DNA of 64,000 nucleotides from Duganella sp. CF458. Its GTDB lineage: Bacteria > Pseudomonadota > Gammaproteobacteria > Burkholderiales > Burkholderiaceae_D. Shown here one piece after another: positions 52,545 to 62,030 of this stretch. The notes under the pieces were generated by a model that made no database searches, was not told the DNA's origin, and worked only from the letters and a program-made list of their open reading frames with translations. Each line of letters opens with the position of its first letter. Position 1 is the first letter of the stretch. The stretch covers positions 124,001 to 188,000 of the forward strand of contig NZ_FOOF01000003.1 of the NCBI RefSeq assembly GCF_900113115.1, written 5' to 3'. Position numbers and translations under genes: made by a program.

Positions 52545-53280
52545 CACGTACCTTGGCGATCGCATTCCAGATCGCCTCGAAACGCTTGGGCTCCTTGTCG
52601 TAGGCCTTGTTCCCCACCATCAGGTGGAAGTCGAACGTGGCGAACGGCTGCTTGGCCAGCACCACGCGGCCCAGGAAGCGGGGGTCTTCCTTCAGCAGGT
52701 TTTCCGCATCGCGCCCCATCAGCACAGCGACGTCGGCGCTGCCGGCAGCCAGCAGGCGCAAACCCTCTTCCGCCGTCTTGGGCGTGTCGATCACAGTCTG
52801 GCCGCGCGCCTGCAGCATGTCCACGATGTAATAGCCGCGCTGCGCCACCACCAGCTTGCGCGGGTTGACCAGGGTCTTGCCGTCCCAGCTGGCAGCGCTG
52901 TCGACGCGCAGGTACAGGTCGACGTGATCGCGGTACATGGCGCGCTCCGGGTCCTGGGAGCCATCGGCCTTGGTCGGCGGCCGGCTGTAGGTGCGCCGGC
53001 GGGGATTGTCGGACGGGCCCACCATGGCGTCGATCACGCCGGTGCGGGTTTCCTCTTCACAGCGCTTCCACGGCCGGGCGACAAAATTGATCTGGTCGCC
53101 GGTGATCCTGGCTGCGCGTTTCAGCAATTCGATATTCAGGCCGGTACCGTCCGGCATGGTCCACGGCGCCTGGGGGATGTCTTCATAGCAGAATTTCAAG
53201 GGCGCGCCCGCCGCCTGCGCCAACGCCAGCGGTGCGGCCATGGTGACGGCTAAAGCAATGCTGCGCAGGGCGAATGGCAT
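52486..53280 (-). CDS. Periplasmic solute-binding protein (SBP_bac_3-like)
   Basis: This 264-residue protein has a signal peptide (MPFALRSIALAVTMAAPLALAQA) and a type 3 extracellular solute-binding layout: APLKFCYEDIPQAPWTMPDGTGLNIELLKRA near the N-terminus (in parts), GVIDAMVGPSDNPRRR, then AEEGLRLLAAGSADVAVLMGRD. Such proteins bind amino acids or act as orphan sensors. No ABC permease or ATPase is adjacent, so it may be an orphan. Its 3' end overlaps the convergent BASS gene by 59 bases. Confidence 0.85.
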   Translation of the reverse strand: MPFALRSIALAVTMAAPLALAQAAGAPLKFCYEDIPQAPWTMPDGTGLNIELLKRAARITGDQINFVARPWKRCEEETRTGVIDAMVGPSDNPRRRTYSRPPTKADGSQDPERAMYRDHVDLYLRVDSAASWDGKTLVNPRKLVVAQRGYYIVDMLQARGQTVIDTPKTAEEGLRLLAAGSADVAVLMGRDAENLLKEDPRFLGRVVLAKQPFATFDFHLMVGNKAYDKEPKRFEAIWNAIAKVRATADYQRLEQPLVRQHEHD

Positions 53281-53291
53281 GAAAGCCTCCT

Positions 53292-53972
53292 CTACTTTTC
53301 GTCCGATTTTACTCCAGGGATCTTGTCGAGTAGTTTAGTGGCGGCCCGGACGTTGGCTTTCAGGGCGTAATCGAACGATGCGAGCTGCTCTTCCATCGCT
53401 TCCTGCAACACGCTGGCCGGGTCGGCAGGGCCGAGTTTGAGGTAGGCGTCCGCTTCGCCGTAGTCGCGGTGGATTTCCATCCCGGCCTTCTTGGCGATAT
53501 GGATCATGGTGGCATTGGACGACAGGCAGTGCATGTACAGGGTGTCGACGTCGTTGTTGCGGCAGGCCATGTTGGCGCGTTCGAACAGCCGGGAGCCGAT
53601 GCCGAGCCCGCGGGCGGACCTGGAGACCGACACGCCGAATTCCGCCACCTGGTCCTTGGCGGTGGCCTTGTGCTTGTCCGCGTCGCGCTCGGCAAAGGCG
53701 AGGTGGCCGACCGCCACCAGCGTGAACACGCGGTTGTAGACGCCGAACACCAGGTCGCGGTCGAAATCGATGCCGCCCACGTAGCGCGTGATCTGCTCGT
53801 CGTTGACCGGCGAGCCGAAACGCAGCAGGCGGTCGTGGCGCTCCAGCGCGAGGAAGTGCTTGAGCATGCGGCGGCGGTCGCGTTCGCGCAATTCCTTGAC
53901 CGGCACGGTCGGCCGGTCCCGGCCGCCGAACAGGCCGCGCAAGGGATTGCGGAAGAAGTTAAGGCTGGTCAT
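53292..53972 (-). CDS. GNAT-family N-acetyltransferase
   Basis: This 226-residue protein has a GNAT domain at about residues 30-165. The acetyl-CoA motif is VSVSRSARGLGIGSRLFERA near 112-131, and HCLSSNATMIHIAKKAGMEIHRDYGE follows near 147-172. The N-terminus is basic. The C-terminal 60 residues are helical and charged. The substrate is unknown. It lies ten bases downstream of the CCA-adding enzyme gene, in a - strand run with GST, cca and this gene. Confidence 0.9.
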   Translation of the reverse strand: MTSLNFFRNPLRGLFGGRDRPTVPVKELRERDRRRMLKHFLALERHDRLLRFGSPVNDEQITRYVGGIDFDRDLVFGVYNRVFTLVAVGHLAFAERDADKHKATAKDQVAEFGVSVSRSARGLGIGSRLFERANMACRNNDVDTLYMHCLSSNATMIHIAKKAGMEIHRDYGEADAYLKLGPADPASVLQEAMEEQLASFDYALKANVRAATKLLDKIPGVKSDEK

Positions 53973-53981
53973 CGGGGTCTC

Positions 53982-55079
53982 CTACGCGCCGATCGTCGCT
54001 CGCACCGCTTGCACGCGCGCCGCACGCACCAGTTCAGGAATCATGTGTGGTTGACCCGCGCAGCCTTGCGCGATGTCACCTGCGTTGACGGCGCGCGCGG
54101 CGTCCAGCCCCTTGGCCAGCAACGCGCGCTGGGCGGACGATGCGCCGCCGGCACATTCGGCGGCCGCCACCATTTGCGCGAAGCGCGCCGGCTTGCGGAA
54201 ACCATCGCAGCGCTCGAACAGGCCGACCAGCTGCGCGGCGTCCAGTGCCAGGGCCCGATCCACGCTGCCGCGCTCGCGCGCAGTCATCACCGCAAGGTCG
54301 CGGCATTCGGTCGGCACCTTCAGCCGCTTGCTGGCCTGCTCGACCTGCGCCACCGCCAGCGCCAACGTCAGCGCGGCAAAGCGCACCGGCAAGTCGACGT
54401 CCGCTGCCGCCGCACGGTCGATGACCGGCGCCACGGCGAAGCCGTCGCCGATTTCAGGAATGATGTGCGCCAGGGCGCCGCAATCGCGCAACGCTTCCAG
54501 CATGCGCGAAGGCTTCTGCTCCATCAGCCCGCGCGCAATTTCCTGCCACACGCGCTCAGGCACCAGCGCATCGACCTCGCCCTCTTCCACCATGCGCTGC
54601 ATCAGCGCGTTGGTTTCGGGCGCCACGCGAAAATCCGGGTAGCGCGAGGCAAAGCGCGCCAGGCGCAGGATGCGCACCGGGTCTTCGGCGAAAGCGTCCG
54701 ACACGTGGCGGAAAATGCGGTCCTTGATGTCCTGCCGGCCGTTGTAGGGATCGACCAGCGTGCCGTCGTCGCCGCGCGCGATGGCGTTGATGGTCAGGTC
54801 GCGCCGCACCAGGTCCTCCTCCAGCGTCACGTCGCTGGAGGTGTGGAACACGAAGCCCTTGTAGCCGGGCGCCGTCTTGCGCTCGGTACGCGCCAGCGCA
54901 TATTCGTCCTGCGTTTGCGGGTGCAGGAACACCGGGAAATCCTTGCCGACAGGGCGGAAGCCGGCTTTCACCATATCTTCCGGCGTAGCGCCAACCACCA
55001 CGTGGTCGTGGTCCTTGACCGGCAGGCCAAGCAATTCATCGCGCACCGCGCCGCCGACCACGTAAGTCTTCATCACCAT
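53982..55079 (-). CDS. cca: CCA-adding tRNA nucleotidyltransferase
   Basis: This protein has 365 residues from the ATG at 55079, or 363 from the ATG at 55073. The nucleotidyltransferase signature GGAVRDELLG is followed by the catalytic D-x-D in VKDHDHVVVG. RRDLTINAIA and EDPVRILRLARFASR are also present. It builds or repairs the tRNA 3' CCA end. It is shorter than the 412-residue E. coli enzyme, and I see no HD phosphohydrolase motif in the C-terminal part, so that domain seems degenerate or absent. The 55079 start overlaps the GST stop as TGATG. Confidence 0.95.
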   Translation of the reverse strand: MVMKTYVVGGAVRDELLGLPVKDHDHVVVGATPEDMVKAGFRPVGKDFPVFLHPQTQDEYALARTERKTAPGYKGFVFHTSSDVTLEEDLVRRDLTINAIARGDDGTLVDPYNGRQDIKDRIFRHVSDAFAEDPVRILRLARFASRYPDFRVAPETNALMQRMVEEGEVDALVPERVWQEIARGLMEQKPSRMLEALRDCGALAHIIPEIGDGFAVAPVIDRAAAADVDLPVRFAALTLALAVAQVEQASKRLKVPTECRDLAVMTARERGSVDRALALDAAQLVGLFERCDGFRKPARFAQMVAAAECAGGASSAQRALLAKGLDAARAVNAGDIAQGCAGQPHMIPELVRAARVQAVRATIGA

Positions 55080-55798
55080 CAATCGTCCGGCATCTCCGCG
55101 TCGTGCAGTGGCGCGGTTTCAGTTTCAGCCAGCGCGCCGGCAATCCAGGCCTCGACCGCCGGGTGGCTGCGCATACGCTCGCAGTAGGCCGCCAGCGCCG
55201 GCGGCAGCACTACGCCGTAGGTCTTGAAACGGCACACCACCGGTGCGAAGAAGGCGTCGGCAATCGAGAACTCGCCGAACAGGAATTCATTGTGGCCGAA
55301 GCGGCTCAGGCACTCCTCCCACATTTCGCTGATGCGGCCGATATCGGCCTGGGTGGCCGGCGTGCGGCCCTTGCCCGGGTAGCTGCCCTTGATGTTCATC
55401 GACATCGTGCTGCGCAGGCTGCCGAAGGAACTGTGCATTTCGGCGCAGACCGAGCGCGCCAGTGCACGCGCCGCCACGTCGCGCGGCCACATCGGCTTGT
55501 CGGGGAACTGCTCGGCCAGGTATTCGCAGATCGCCAGGCTGTCCCAGATCGCGAGGTCGCCGGCCAGCAGCACCGGCACGCGGCCGCTGGCGCTGTACCT
55601 GGCGATATTGTTGGAGGTGTCGGGCTGGTCGAGCAGCACGCGCACTTCGGTGAACGGGATATTGAAGGCCTTCATCGCAACCCACGGGCGCATCGACCAC
55701 GAGGAATAGTTCTTGTTGCCGATGATCAGGGTCAAGCCCGGCGCACGCGCCGCGGCGAGGGTTTCGGCAAGTTTCGGGTCGAGTTCTGTGGTCTGCAT
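55079..55798 (-). CDS. Glutathione S-transferase family protein
   Basis: This 239-residue protein has an N-terminal thioredoxin-like domain starting LTLIIGNKNYSSWSMRPWVAMKAF near residues 21-44 (in parts), with the candidate catalytic Ser in NYSSWSMRP. The conserved ASGRVPVLL cis-Pro loop and a DSLAICEYLAEQFP segment follow. The C-terminal domain is all-helical (FSIADAFFAPVVCRFKTY). The substrate is unknown. It is coupled to cca by a one-base overlap. Confidence 0.93.
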   Translation of the reverse strand: MQTTELDPKLAETLAAARAPGLTLIIGNKNYSSWSMRPWVAMKAFNIPFTEVRVLLDQPDTSNNIARYSASGRVPVLLAGDLAIWDSLAICEYLAEQFPDKPMWPRDVAARALARSVCAEMHSSFGSLRSTMSMNIKGSYPGKGRTPATQADIGRISEMWEECLSRFGHNEFLFGEFSIADAFFAPVVCRFKTYGVVLPPALAAYCERMRSHPAVEAWIAGALAETETAPLHDAEMPDD

Positions 55799-55816
55799 GG
55801 TTCCTCTGGTCTGGTA

Positions 55817-57793
55817 TTAACGGCCGCCGTAGGCGGCTTCCTGTTGTTCCTGCTCGGTGTAGCCCTTCGGCGTGACGGTGCTGCCCAGGCGCGCCTTCAG
55901 CGATTGCGGGCGGCCATCGAACAACGCTGCATAGTAGGTGGCGTTGACCATCACGTTTTTCACGTAGCCGCGCGTTTCCGAGAATGGAATCGATTCGATG
56001 AAGATGGTGCTGTCCATCGGCTTGGTCAACTGCGTGCGCCAGGAGCGCAGCCGGCCCGGCCCGGCGTTGTAGGCCGCGGTGGCCAGCACTTGCGAGCCGT
56101 CCATGCTGCCCAGGACCATGTTCATGTAGTTCGCGCCCAGCAGGATATTGGTCTTCACGTCCGTCAACATGCCCTGCACGAAATCGGTCAAGCCGATCTT
56201 GCGCGCCACCCAGCGCCCCGTGGATGGCATCACCTGCATCAGGCCCGAGGCGCCGGCCGAGGATTGCGCGTCCATCACGAAGCGCGATTCCTGCCGGATC
56301 AGGCCATACACCCAGGCGCGGTCCAGGCCCAGGGTGCTGGTGGTCGGCTGCATGATGTCGTCGTGCGGCACCGGATAGCGGTGCGTGTAGTCGGCCTGCA
56401 GGCGGGTCTTTTCGGAGGTATACACCATGCGGTCCAGCACATGCCTGGCACGCGCGAATTCGGCGGCGGCGATCAGTTCGCGTTCGTTCAGGCGGCGCGT
56501 TTCCCAGTTCCACTCGCGCGTGCCTTCAAAGCGCAGGCGCATTTCGAAGAACTTGAGCGCGCGTTGCAGGCCCGGATTGGTGGCGATGGCTGCCATTTCG
56601 GCCGGCGTCGGCGCCGGACCCGGCGGCGGGATGGTCACCAGTTGGCCCAGCTCTTCGCCGGCCAGGATGCCGTAGTAGCTGGACTGCTCGGCAATGCTGC
56701 GGTAGGCGGCCAGCACCTCCGGCGTATTGCTGCCGGCTTCGGCGGCATTGGCGCGCGCGTTCCAGTAAGTCCAGGCCGGATCCTTGCGCAGTTGCGGCGG
56801 CATGGCGGCAATGGTGGCCTTCACCGTTTTCCAGTCGCGTTCACGCAGGGCGATGCGGGTCTTCCATTGCATCTGGTCGCTGGACAACGGCGCTCCCGCC
56901 GCTTTGGCCCAGTAGCCGGCCGTGTCGGGCGAGAAGGAATAGGACGAGACCAGCGCCAGGTTGGCCCAGCCGATGGCGCGCTCCTGCGGCGTCAGGTGCG
57001 GCGCATTCTTTTCCAGCGCCATCCGCGCCAGGTTCATGCTGGTGCGGGCAGCGCGGCCCAGCGCCACCAGGAAGATCTCGTGGTCGGCGCGCGTGCTGCC
57101 TGCGCCTTTGGCCAGCGCCAGCGTCGGCAAGTCCACTGCCTGGCCCATTTTCTTGTCCGAACCATTCAGCAGCATCACGACGCGCTTGGCCGGGCCGGTG
57201 GCATTGGTTTCGCCGGCCAGGCGCACCTGGGTCCACAAGTCTTCCTCGGTGAACTGGCCGGCCTGCGCCAGCGCCGCGATCAGCGCGCCGCAGCCTTCGC
57301 CATAGTAGGGCGGATACACCAGCAGCACGCGCGCGTCGGCGGCGACGTTCTGGCCCTTGGAAAGGCGCGACAGCAGGTTGTAGCACTTGACCTGGGTATC
57401 GTCCTGCAGCACGAACTGCGGGAACTGTTCATCGAAGGTGGCCCACTCGCGCTTGCGGCCCAGTTCCAGCAGCCAGTCGTTGCGCATGCGGTCGGCGATG
57501 GCGCTGCCCTGGTATTTGCCCAGGAAGGCGCGCACTTCGGGATCGGTCGCTTCCTTGAAGCGGGCTTTCAGGCGATAGTAGTCGACGTAGGAAGGAATCG
57601 AGTAATCGGCCAGGCGGGCGGCGTAAAACTCGGCTTTGGCGGCGTCGTCGCGCCGTACCGAATCGCGCAGCAGGAGGAAGGCATCGTCTTCCTTGCGGCT
57701 GTCGCTTGCGTTATCCTGCGCCATGGCCAGTGGCGCGGCGGCGCATGCTGCAACCATCAGTGCGCCGGCTATCCATTTCGAGGTGGAAATCAA
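55817..57793 (-). CDS. slt: Soluble lytic murein transglycosylase
   Basis: This protein has about 658 residues if started at the TTG at 57793, which has GAGAG upstream and gives a signal peptide (ISTSKWIAGALMVAACAAAPLAMA); a GTG at 57817 would add eight residues. A long superhelical N-terminal region precedes the Slt catalytic domain. The catalytic Glu lies in GLIRQESRFVMD near residue 501, followed by SGLMQVMPSTGRWVA. It cleaves peptidoglycan glycan strands in the periplasm. It is divergent from the cyclo-ligase gene, with starts only about 28 bases apart. Confidence 0.93.
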   Translation of the reverse strand: MISTSKWIAGALMVAACAAAPLAMAQDNASDSRKEDDAFLLLRDSVRRDDAAKAEFYAARLADYSIPSYVDYYRLKARFKEATDPEVRAFLGKYQGSAIADRMRNDWLLELGRKREWATFDEQFPQFVLQDDTQVKCYNLLSRLSKGQNVAADARVLLVYPPYYGEGCGALIAALAQAGQFTEEDLWTQVRLAGETNATGPAKRVVMLLNGSDKKMGQAVDLPTLALAKGAGSTRADHEIFLVALGRAARTSMNLARMALEKNAPHLTPQERAIGWANLALVSSYSFSPDTAGYWAKAAGAPLSSDQMQWKTRIALRERDWKTVKATIAAMPPQLRKDPAWTYWNARANAAEAGSNTPEVLAAYRSIAEQSSYYGILAGEELGQLVTIPPPGPAPTPAEMAAIATNPGLQRALKFFEMRLRFEGTREWNWETRRLNERELIAAAEFARARHVLDRMVYTSEKTRLQADYTHRYPVPHDDIMQPTTSTLGLDRAWVYGLIRQESRFVMDAQSSAGASGLMQVMPSTGRWVARKIGLTDFVQGMLTDVKTNILLGANYMNMVLGSMDGSQVLATAAYNAGPGRLRSWRTQLTKPMDSTIFIESIPFSETRGYVKNVMVNATYYAALFDGRPQSLKARLGSTVTPKGYTEQEQQEAAYGGR

Positions 57794-57820
57794 TGTACGA
57801 CTCTCAAGGTAATTCACGAT

Positions 57821-58405
57821 ATGACCAGCCCAACTAGGATACCACGCAACCCCGACGGCCAGCCAGCATCCGGCAAGGCGGAATTGCGCAAGCTGATGCT
57901 GGCGGCGCGCCGCGCGCTGGCGCCGGAAACGCGGGCGCGGTGGGACCGTGAAATTGGTGCGAAAGTGGTCCAGTGGTGGCGCGCATCCGGTGTCGGCGCG
58001 CTGGGGGTGTATTGGCCCTTGCGCGACGAGCCGCACCTGCATGCCTGTTATGCGGAATTGGCGCAACTTGGCGTGAAACTGCTGCTGCCGGTGGTGCTGG
58101 AGAAGGATGCGCCGCTGGCGTTCGCGGAATGGACGATCGGCGAGCCGATGGTGAAGGATGCGATGGGGGTGGCGGTGCCGGCCACGTTGCGGCTGGCGGA
58201 GCACTATCCGCCGGCCTTGCTGATACCTTGCCTGGGCTATAACCCACAGGGCTACCGGCTCGGATATGGCGGCGGTTTCTACGACCGCACGCTGGCGCGC
58301 CAACCGCGCCCGGTCACCGTGGGGGTGGCCTATCGCTGCTTGACGGTGGAATTCGGGGCGGGCGAGCACGATGTTGCGCTCGACCGCATCATCACCGAAG
58401 ACTGA
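57821..58405 (+). CDS. 5-formyltetrahydrofolate cyclo-ligase
   Basis: This 194-residue protein converts 5-formyl-THF to 5,10-methenyl-THF using ATP. Family motifs are the basic N-terminal RKLMLAARRAL segment, GVYWPLRDEPHLH near 61-73 and the C-terminal substrate loop GYRLGYGGGFYDR near 147-159. It shares the one-carbon theme with metF, which is convergent, with the two stops separated by a palindromic repeat. Its TGA stop lies at the repeat edge (TGACACCGG). Confidence 0.94.
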   Translation: MTSPTRIPRNPDGQPASGKAELRKLMLAARRALAPETRARWDREIGAKVVQWWRASGVGALGVYWPLRDEPHLHACYAELAQLGVKLLLPVVLEKDAPLAFAEWTIGEPMVKDAMGVAVPATLRLAEHYPPALLIPCLGYNPQGYRLGYGGGFYDRTLARQPRPVTVGVAYRCLTVEFGAGEHDVALDRIITED

Positions 58406-58483
58406 CACCGGCCTGCGGCGGCCGCCGCCCCCGTGTCAGCCCCCCGTGTCAGACCCTGCGGGCCCGACACGGGTTTGCCGGTT
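58406..58483. repeat. Palindromic repeat between the convergent cyclo-ligase and metF genes
   Basis: The stretch contains CACCGGCCTGCGG, several GTGTCAG/CTGACAC units and CCCTGCGGGCCCGACACGGG, ending in GCCGGTTCTAG. It belongs to the dispersed repeat family and fills the whole gap between two convergent genes, touching both stop codons. Confidence 0.75.
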
Positions 58484-59314
58484 CTAGACCAGCCGGTTCC
58501 ACAACGCCGTGGTGGCGACGGCCTGGTTCATCGAGTAGAAGTGCAACCCCGGTGCGCCGCCGGCCAGCAGGCGTTCGCACAGGTCCGATACCACGTCCAG
58601 GCCAAACGCCTTGATCGAGGCCGAATCGTCGCCGAACGACGCCAGCTTCAAACGCACCCAGCGCGGAATCTCGGCACCGCACATGTCCGAGAAGCGCATC
58701 AGCTGCGTGTAGTTCGTGATCGGCATGATGCCGGCCACGATCGGCACATTGACACCGGCCTTCTGCGCCGCGTCGACGAAATGGAAGTAGGCGTCGGCAT
58801 TGTAGAAGTACTGGGTGATGGCGGCATTGGCGCCGGCATTCACCTTGCGCACGAAGGCCTGCATATCGTCCTGCGGCGAACGGGCCTGCGGATGCACTTC
58901 AGGATAGGCCGCCACTTCGATATGGAACCAGTCGCCGGTTTCGGCGCGCACGAATTCCACCAGCTCGTTAGCGTAGCGGAACTCGCCCGACATGCCGTAG
59001 CCCGAAGGCAGGTCGCCGCGCAGCGCCACCAGGCGCTTGATGCCGTGCGCCTTGTATTGCTGCAGGATGGCGCGGATCGATTCGCGGGTGCCGCCGATGC
59101 AGGACAGGTGCGGCGCGGCTTGTTCGCCGGCCTCCATGATCTCGAGCACGGTGTCCAGGGTACCCTGCTGGGTCGACCCGCCGGCGCCAAAGGTCACGGA
59201 GAAATACTTGGGATGCAGCTCGGACAGTTTGGCGCGCACGACGCGCAGCTTTTCCGTCCCTTCCGCCGTCTTGGGCGGGAAGAACTCGATACTGAAATTA
59301 TGGTTAGCCATCAT
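58484..59314 (-). CDS. metF: 5,10-methylenetetrahydrofolate reductase
   Basis: This 276-residue enzyme reduces methylene-THF to methyl-THF for methionine synthesis. Family motifs are FSIEFFPPKTAEG near the N-terminus, YFSVTFGAGGSTQQGTLDTV (in parts) near 37-55, the FAD-site LVALRGDLP near 95-103, and ITQYFYNADAYF near 165. Its start overlaps the end of the small holin-like gene by 11 bases. With ahcY upstream it forms the ahcY-holin-metF operon usual in betaproteobacteria. Confidence 0.97.
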   Translation of the reverse strand: MMANHNFSIEFFPPKTAEGTEKLRVVRAKLSELHPKYFSVTFGAGGSTQQGTLDTVLEIMEAGEQAAPHLSCIGGTRESIRAILQQYKAHGIKRLVALRGDLPSGYGMSGEFRYANELVEFVRAETGDWFHIEVAAYPEVHPQARSPQDDMQAFVRKVNAGANAAITQYFYNADAYFHFVDAAQKAGVNVPIVAGIMPITNYTQLMRFSDMCGAEIPRWVRLKLASFGDDSASIKAFGLDVVSDLCERLLAGGAPGLHFYSMNQAVATTALWNRLV

Positions 59315-59654
59315 TGTCTTTCAACAGGAGGGTAGACAAGGCCCAGGAAATCACGCTGTACAGCAGCGCGGCAAGGATGGCATAGCCAAAGCTGTCGACG
59401 TGGAAGCCGTCCACCACTTTCGCCACCAGCCAGAACATCAGGCCGTTGATGACGAAGATGAACAGGCCGAGCGACAGCACCGTCACCGGCAATGTCAGCA
59501 GCAGCAGCAGCGGGCGCACCAGGGTGTTGACCAGGCCAAGCAGGAGGGCAGCAACCAAAGCGGCGCCAATGCTTGTGACACTGACGGAATGCATAAGGTA
59601 AGGCACCGCGAACAGCGCGGCGGCATTGATTATCCAGGTGAGGACCAAACGCAT
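59304..59654 (-). CDS. Small membrane protein of the phage holin family 4 (YvlD-like)
   Basis: This 116-residue protein has four hydrophobic helices (LTWIINAAALFAVPYLM, GAALVAALLLGLVNTLV, LLLLLTLPVTVLSLGLFIFVI, YAILAALLYSVISWAL). This matches the holin-4-like family, a chromosomal family despite its phage name. It lies between ahcY and metF, overlaps metF, and is co-transcribed. Its function in the methyl cycle is unknown. The ATG at 59654 is chosen because the upstream extension is repeat-derived. Confidence 0.88.
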   Translation of the reverse strand: MRLVLTWIINAAALFAVPYLMHSVSVTSIGAALVAALLLGLVNTLVRPLLLLLTLPVTVLSLGLFIFVINGLMFWLVAKVVDGFHVDSFGYAILAALLYSVISWALSTLLLKDNDG

Positions 59655-59674
59655 ATATTCATTCTCGCTTCTTG

Positions 59675-59744
59675 AAAACCGGGGAACCGGTGCCTGCCCC
59701 GCAGGGTCAGGCACCTGAAACGCGGCAGTTCCGCTTTACTGGTT
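59675..59744. repeat. Palindromic repeat between ahcY and the holin-like gene
   Basis: AACCGGGGAACCGG is followed by the palindrome TGCCTGCCCC/GGGTCAGGCA and, further on, CTTTACTGGTTTT, which leads straight into the ahcY stop. It is the same family as the rpoB-rpoC repeat, and again lies inside an operon. Confidence 0.75.
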
Positions 59745-61160
<1,416 letters not shown>

Positions 61161-61190
61161 CACGCCCTCCTTTCAGTGTGTTGAAAAAAG

Positions 61191-61258
61191 TAACGTGAGC
61201 GCGGTGTTGATGATTCCGAGCCTGGCCAGGCTTGCTGGTCGCAGCGCTCCTCGGAGAT
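61191..61258 (-). promoter_or_regulatory. SAH riboswitch upstream of ahcY
   Basis: The leader reads CTCCGAGGAGCGCTGCGACC, then an AGGCTCGG segment and finally ACCGCGCTCACG, the conserved pattern of the SAH riboswitch (an on-switch found upstream of ahcY in many proteobacteria). GAGCGC (61249-61244) pairs with GCGCTC (61202-61197), and CCGAG (61254-61250) can pair with CTCGG (61220-61216) as the pseudoknot. Confidence 0.9.
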
Positions 61259-61263
61259 GCGGG

Positions 61264-61272
61264 ATTGTATCA
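61264..61272 (-). promoter_or_regulatory. Extended -10 promoter of the ahcY operon
   Basis: TGATACAAT on the - strand is an extended -10 element (TG-N-TACAAT). It lies six bases before the riboswitch starts, with no good -35 at 17 bases. Transcription would begin at the first riboswitch bases. Confidence 0.6.
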
Positions 61273-61322
61273 CTCAAACGTTCCCAAGCACACAGCAGCG
61301 GCCTGCGGCACTAAAAGTTGAC

Positions 61323-61339
61323 TGTCGAAAATATTTACA
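61323..61339. promoter_or_regulatory. Candidate enhancer-binding site upstream of the sigma-54 promoter
   Basis: TGTCGAAAATATTTACA is an A/T-rich imperfect dyad with TGT...ACA ends, about 55-70 bases upstream of the -24 element. In PEP-CTERM-producing bacteria the PrsR regulator works with sigma-54; assigning this site to a PrsR-like protein is inference. Confidence 0.4.
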
Positions 61340-61391
61340 CTCAAGTTCTCAGATGAAACAAGAATTGAATGTTTTCAATTACTTACGTTCC

Positions 61392-61407
61392 TGGCCTGCA
61401 ACTTGCT
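61392..61407 (+). promoter_or_regulatory. rpoN-dependent: Sigma-54 (RpoN) -24/-12 promoter
   Basis: CTGGCCTGCAACTTGCTT carries TGGC (-24) and TTGC followed by T (-12), with exactly ten bases between GG and GC. It lies 40 bases before the ATG of the exported protein. This is the classical sigma-54 arrangement. Confidence 0.8.
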
Positions 61408-61446
61408 TAGCAAGGAAGTCCGTTCAACCTTGTCAATGAGAAATAC

Positions 61447-61974
61447 ATGAAAAAACTGTTGGCCTCCGTAGTCCTGATGGGCGCATCCATTGCCGCCCAA
61501 GCTTCGCCTATCAACGTCTCCTTCGCATTCACCAACGTGGCGACCGGTTCGTTCACCTATGATTCGAGCCTGGATGGCACGCTGATCGACTATTCCGATC
61601 TGAGCGCTTTCAACCTGACCTTCCAGGGTGCCTCGACCTCGAGCTATGATTTGGCTTTCATCAACTCCGGCAATTTCACCGTCTGGAACTACCTGAATTT
61701 CAATTCCGCGACCGACAGCTTCGTGACGAACAACATCGCCGGCTTCCCGACCACCATGGCCGCCATCAAGAACAGTTTCGGCCAAGGCTTCTTCGTGCGT
61801 GACGACAGCAAAATCATCGTCGACTACGCCGGCGGCGGCAACCGTACCTACCAGGCACTGGAAATCAGCGTCGACCGGGGCACCCCGCCTAACGACGTTC
61901 CGCTGCCAGCCACCCCGCTGCTGACCGCCATCGGTTTGGCCGCCCTGGCCCTGGTGCGCCGCCGCAAGGCCTGA
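61447..61974 (+). CDS. Exported PEP-CTERM-like sorting-signal protein
   Basis: This 175-residue protein has a signal peptide (MKKLLASVVLMGASIAAQA). The Ser/Thr/Asn-rich mature region has no Cys. The C-terminal tail comprises VPLPATPLL, a hydrophobic helix (TAIGLAALALV) and RRRKA. That tail matches the tripartite PEP-CTERM signal recognised by exosortase/archaeosortase systems, except that the usual P-E-P reads P-L-P. A sigma-54 promoter precedes the gene, as for many PEP-CTERM genes, and a strong terminator follows. The protein is probably exported and linked to extracellular matrix or floc formation; exosortase genes are not in the window. Confidence 0.82.
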   Translation: MKKLLASVVLMGASIAAQASPINVSFAFTNVATGSFTYDSSLDGTLIDYSDLSAFNLTFQGASTSSYDLAFINSGNFTVWNYLNFNSATDSFVTNNIAGFPTTMAAIKNSFGQGFFVRDDSKIIVDYAGGGNRTYQALEISVDRGTPPNDVPLPATPLLTAIGLAALALVRRRKA

Positions 61975-61982
61975 AGCAGGAT

Positions 61983-62014
61983 AAAAAAAACCGGCCATTG
62001 GCCGGTTTTTTTTT
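61983..62014. terminator. Bidirectional terminator between the PEP-CTERM-like gene and metK
   Basis: CCGGCC and GGCCGG with a three-base loop are flanked by eight A on one side and nine T on the other, so it can stop both convergent transcripts. Confidence 0.95.
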
Positions 62015-62030
62015 GCTCGGGACAATTGCT

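Noticed and set aside
55103-57820. Extension of the cyclo-ligase frame over 900 codons upstream
   Set aside because: The frame is open only because it is antisense to the transglycosylase and GST genes. The family N-terminus begins at 57821.
59304-59654. Prophage remnant because of the holin-like gene
   Set aside because: The gene is of the chromosomal holin-4 type, overlaps metF and has no other phage genes around it.
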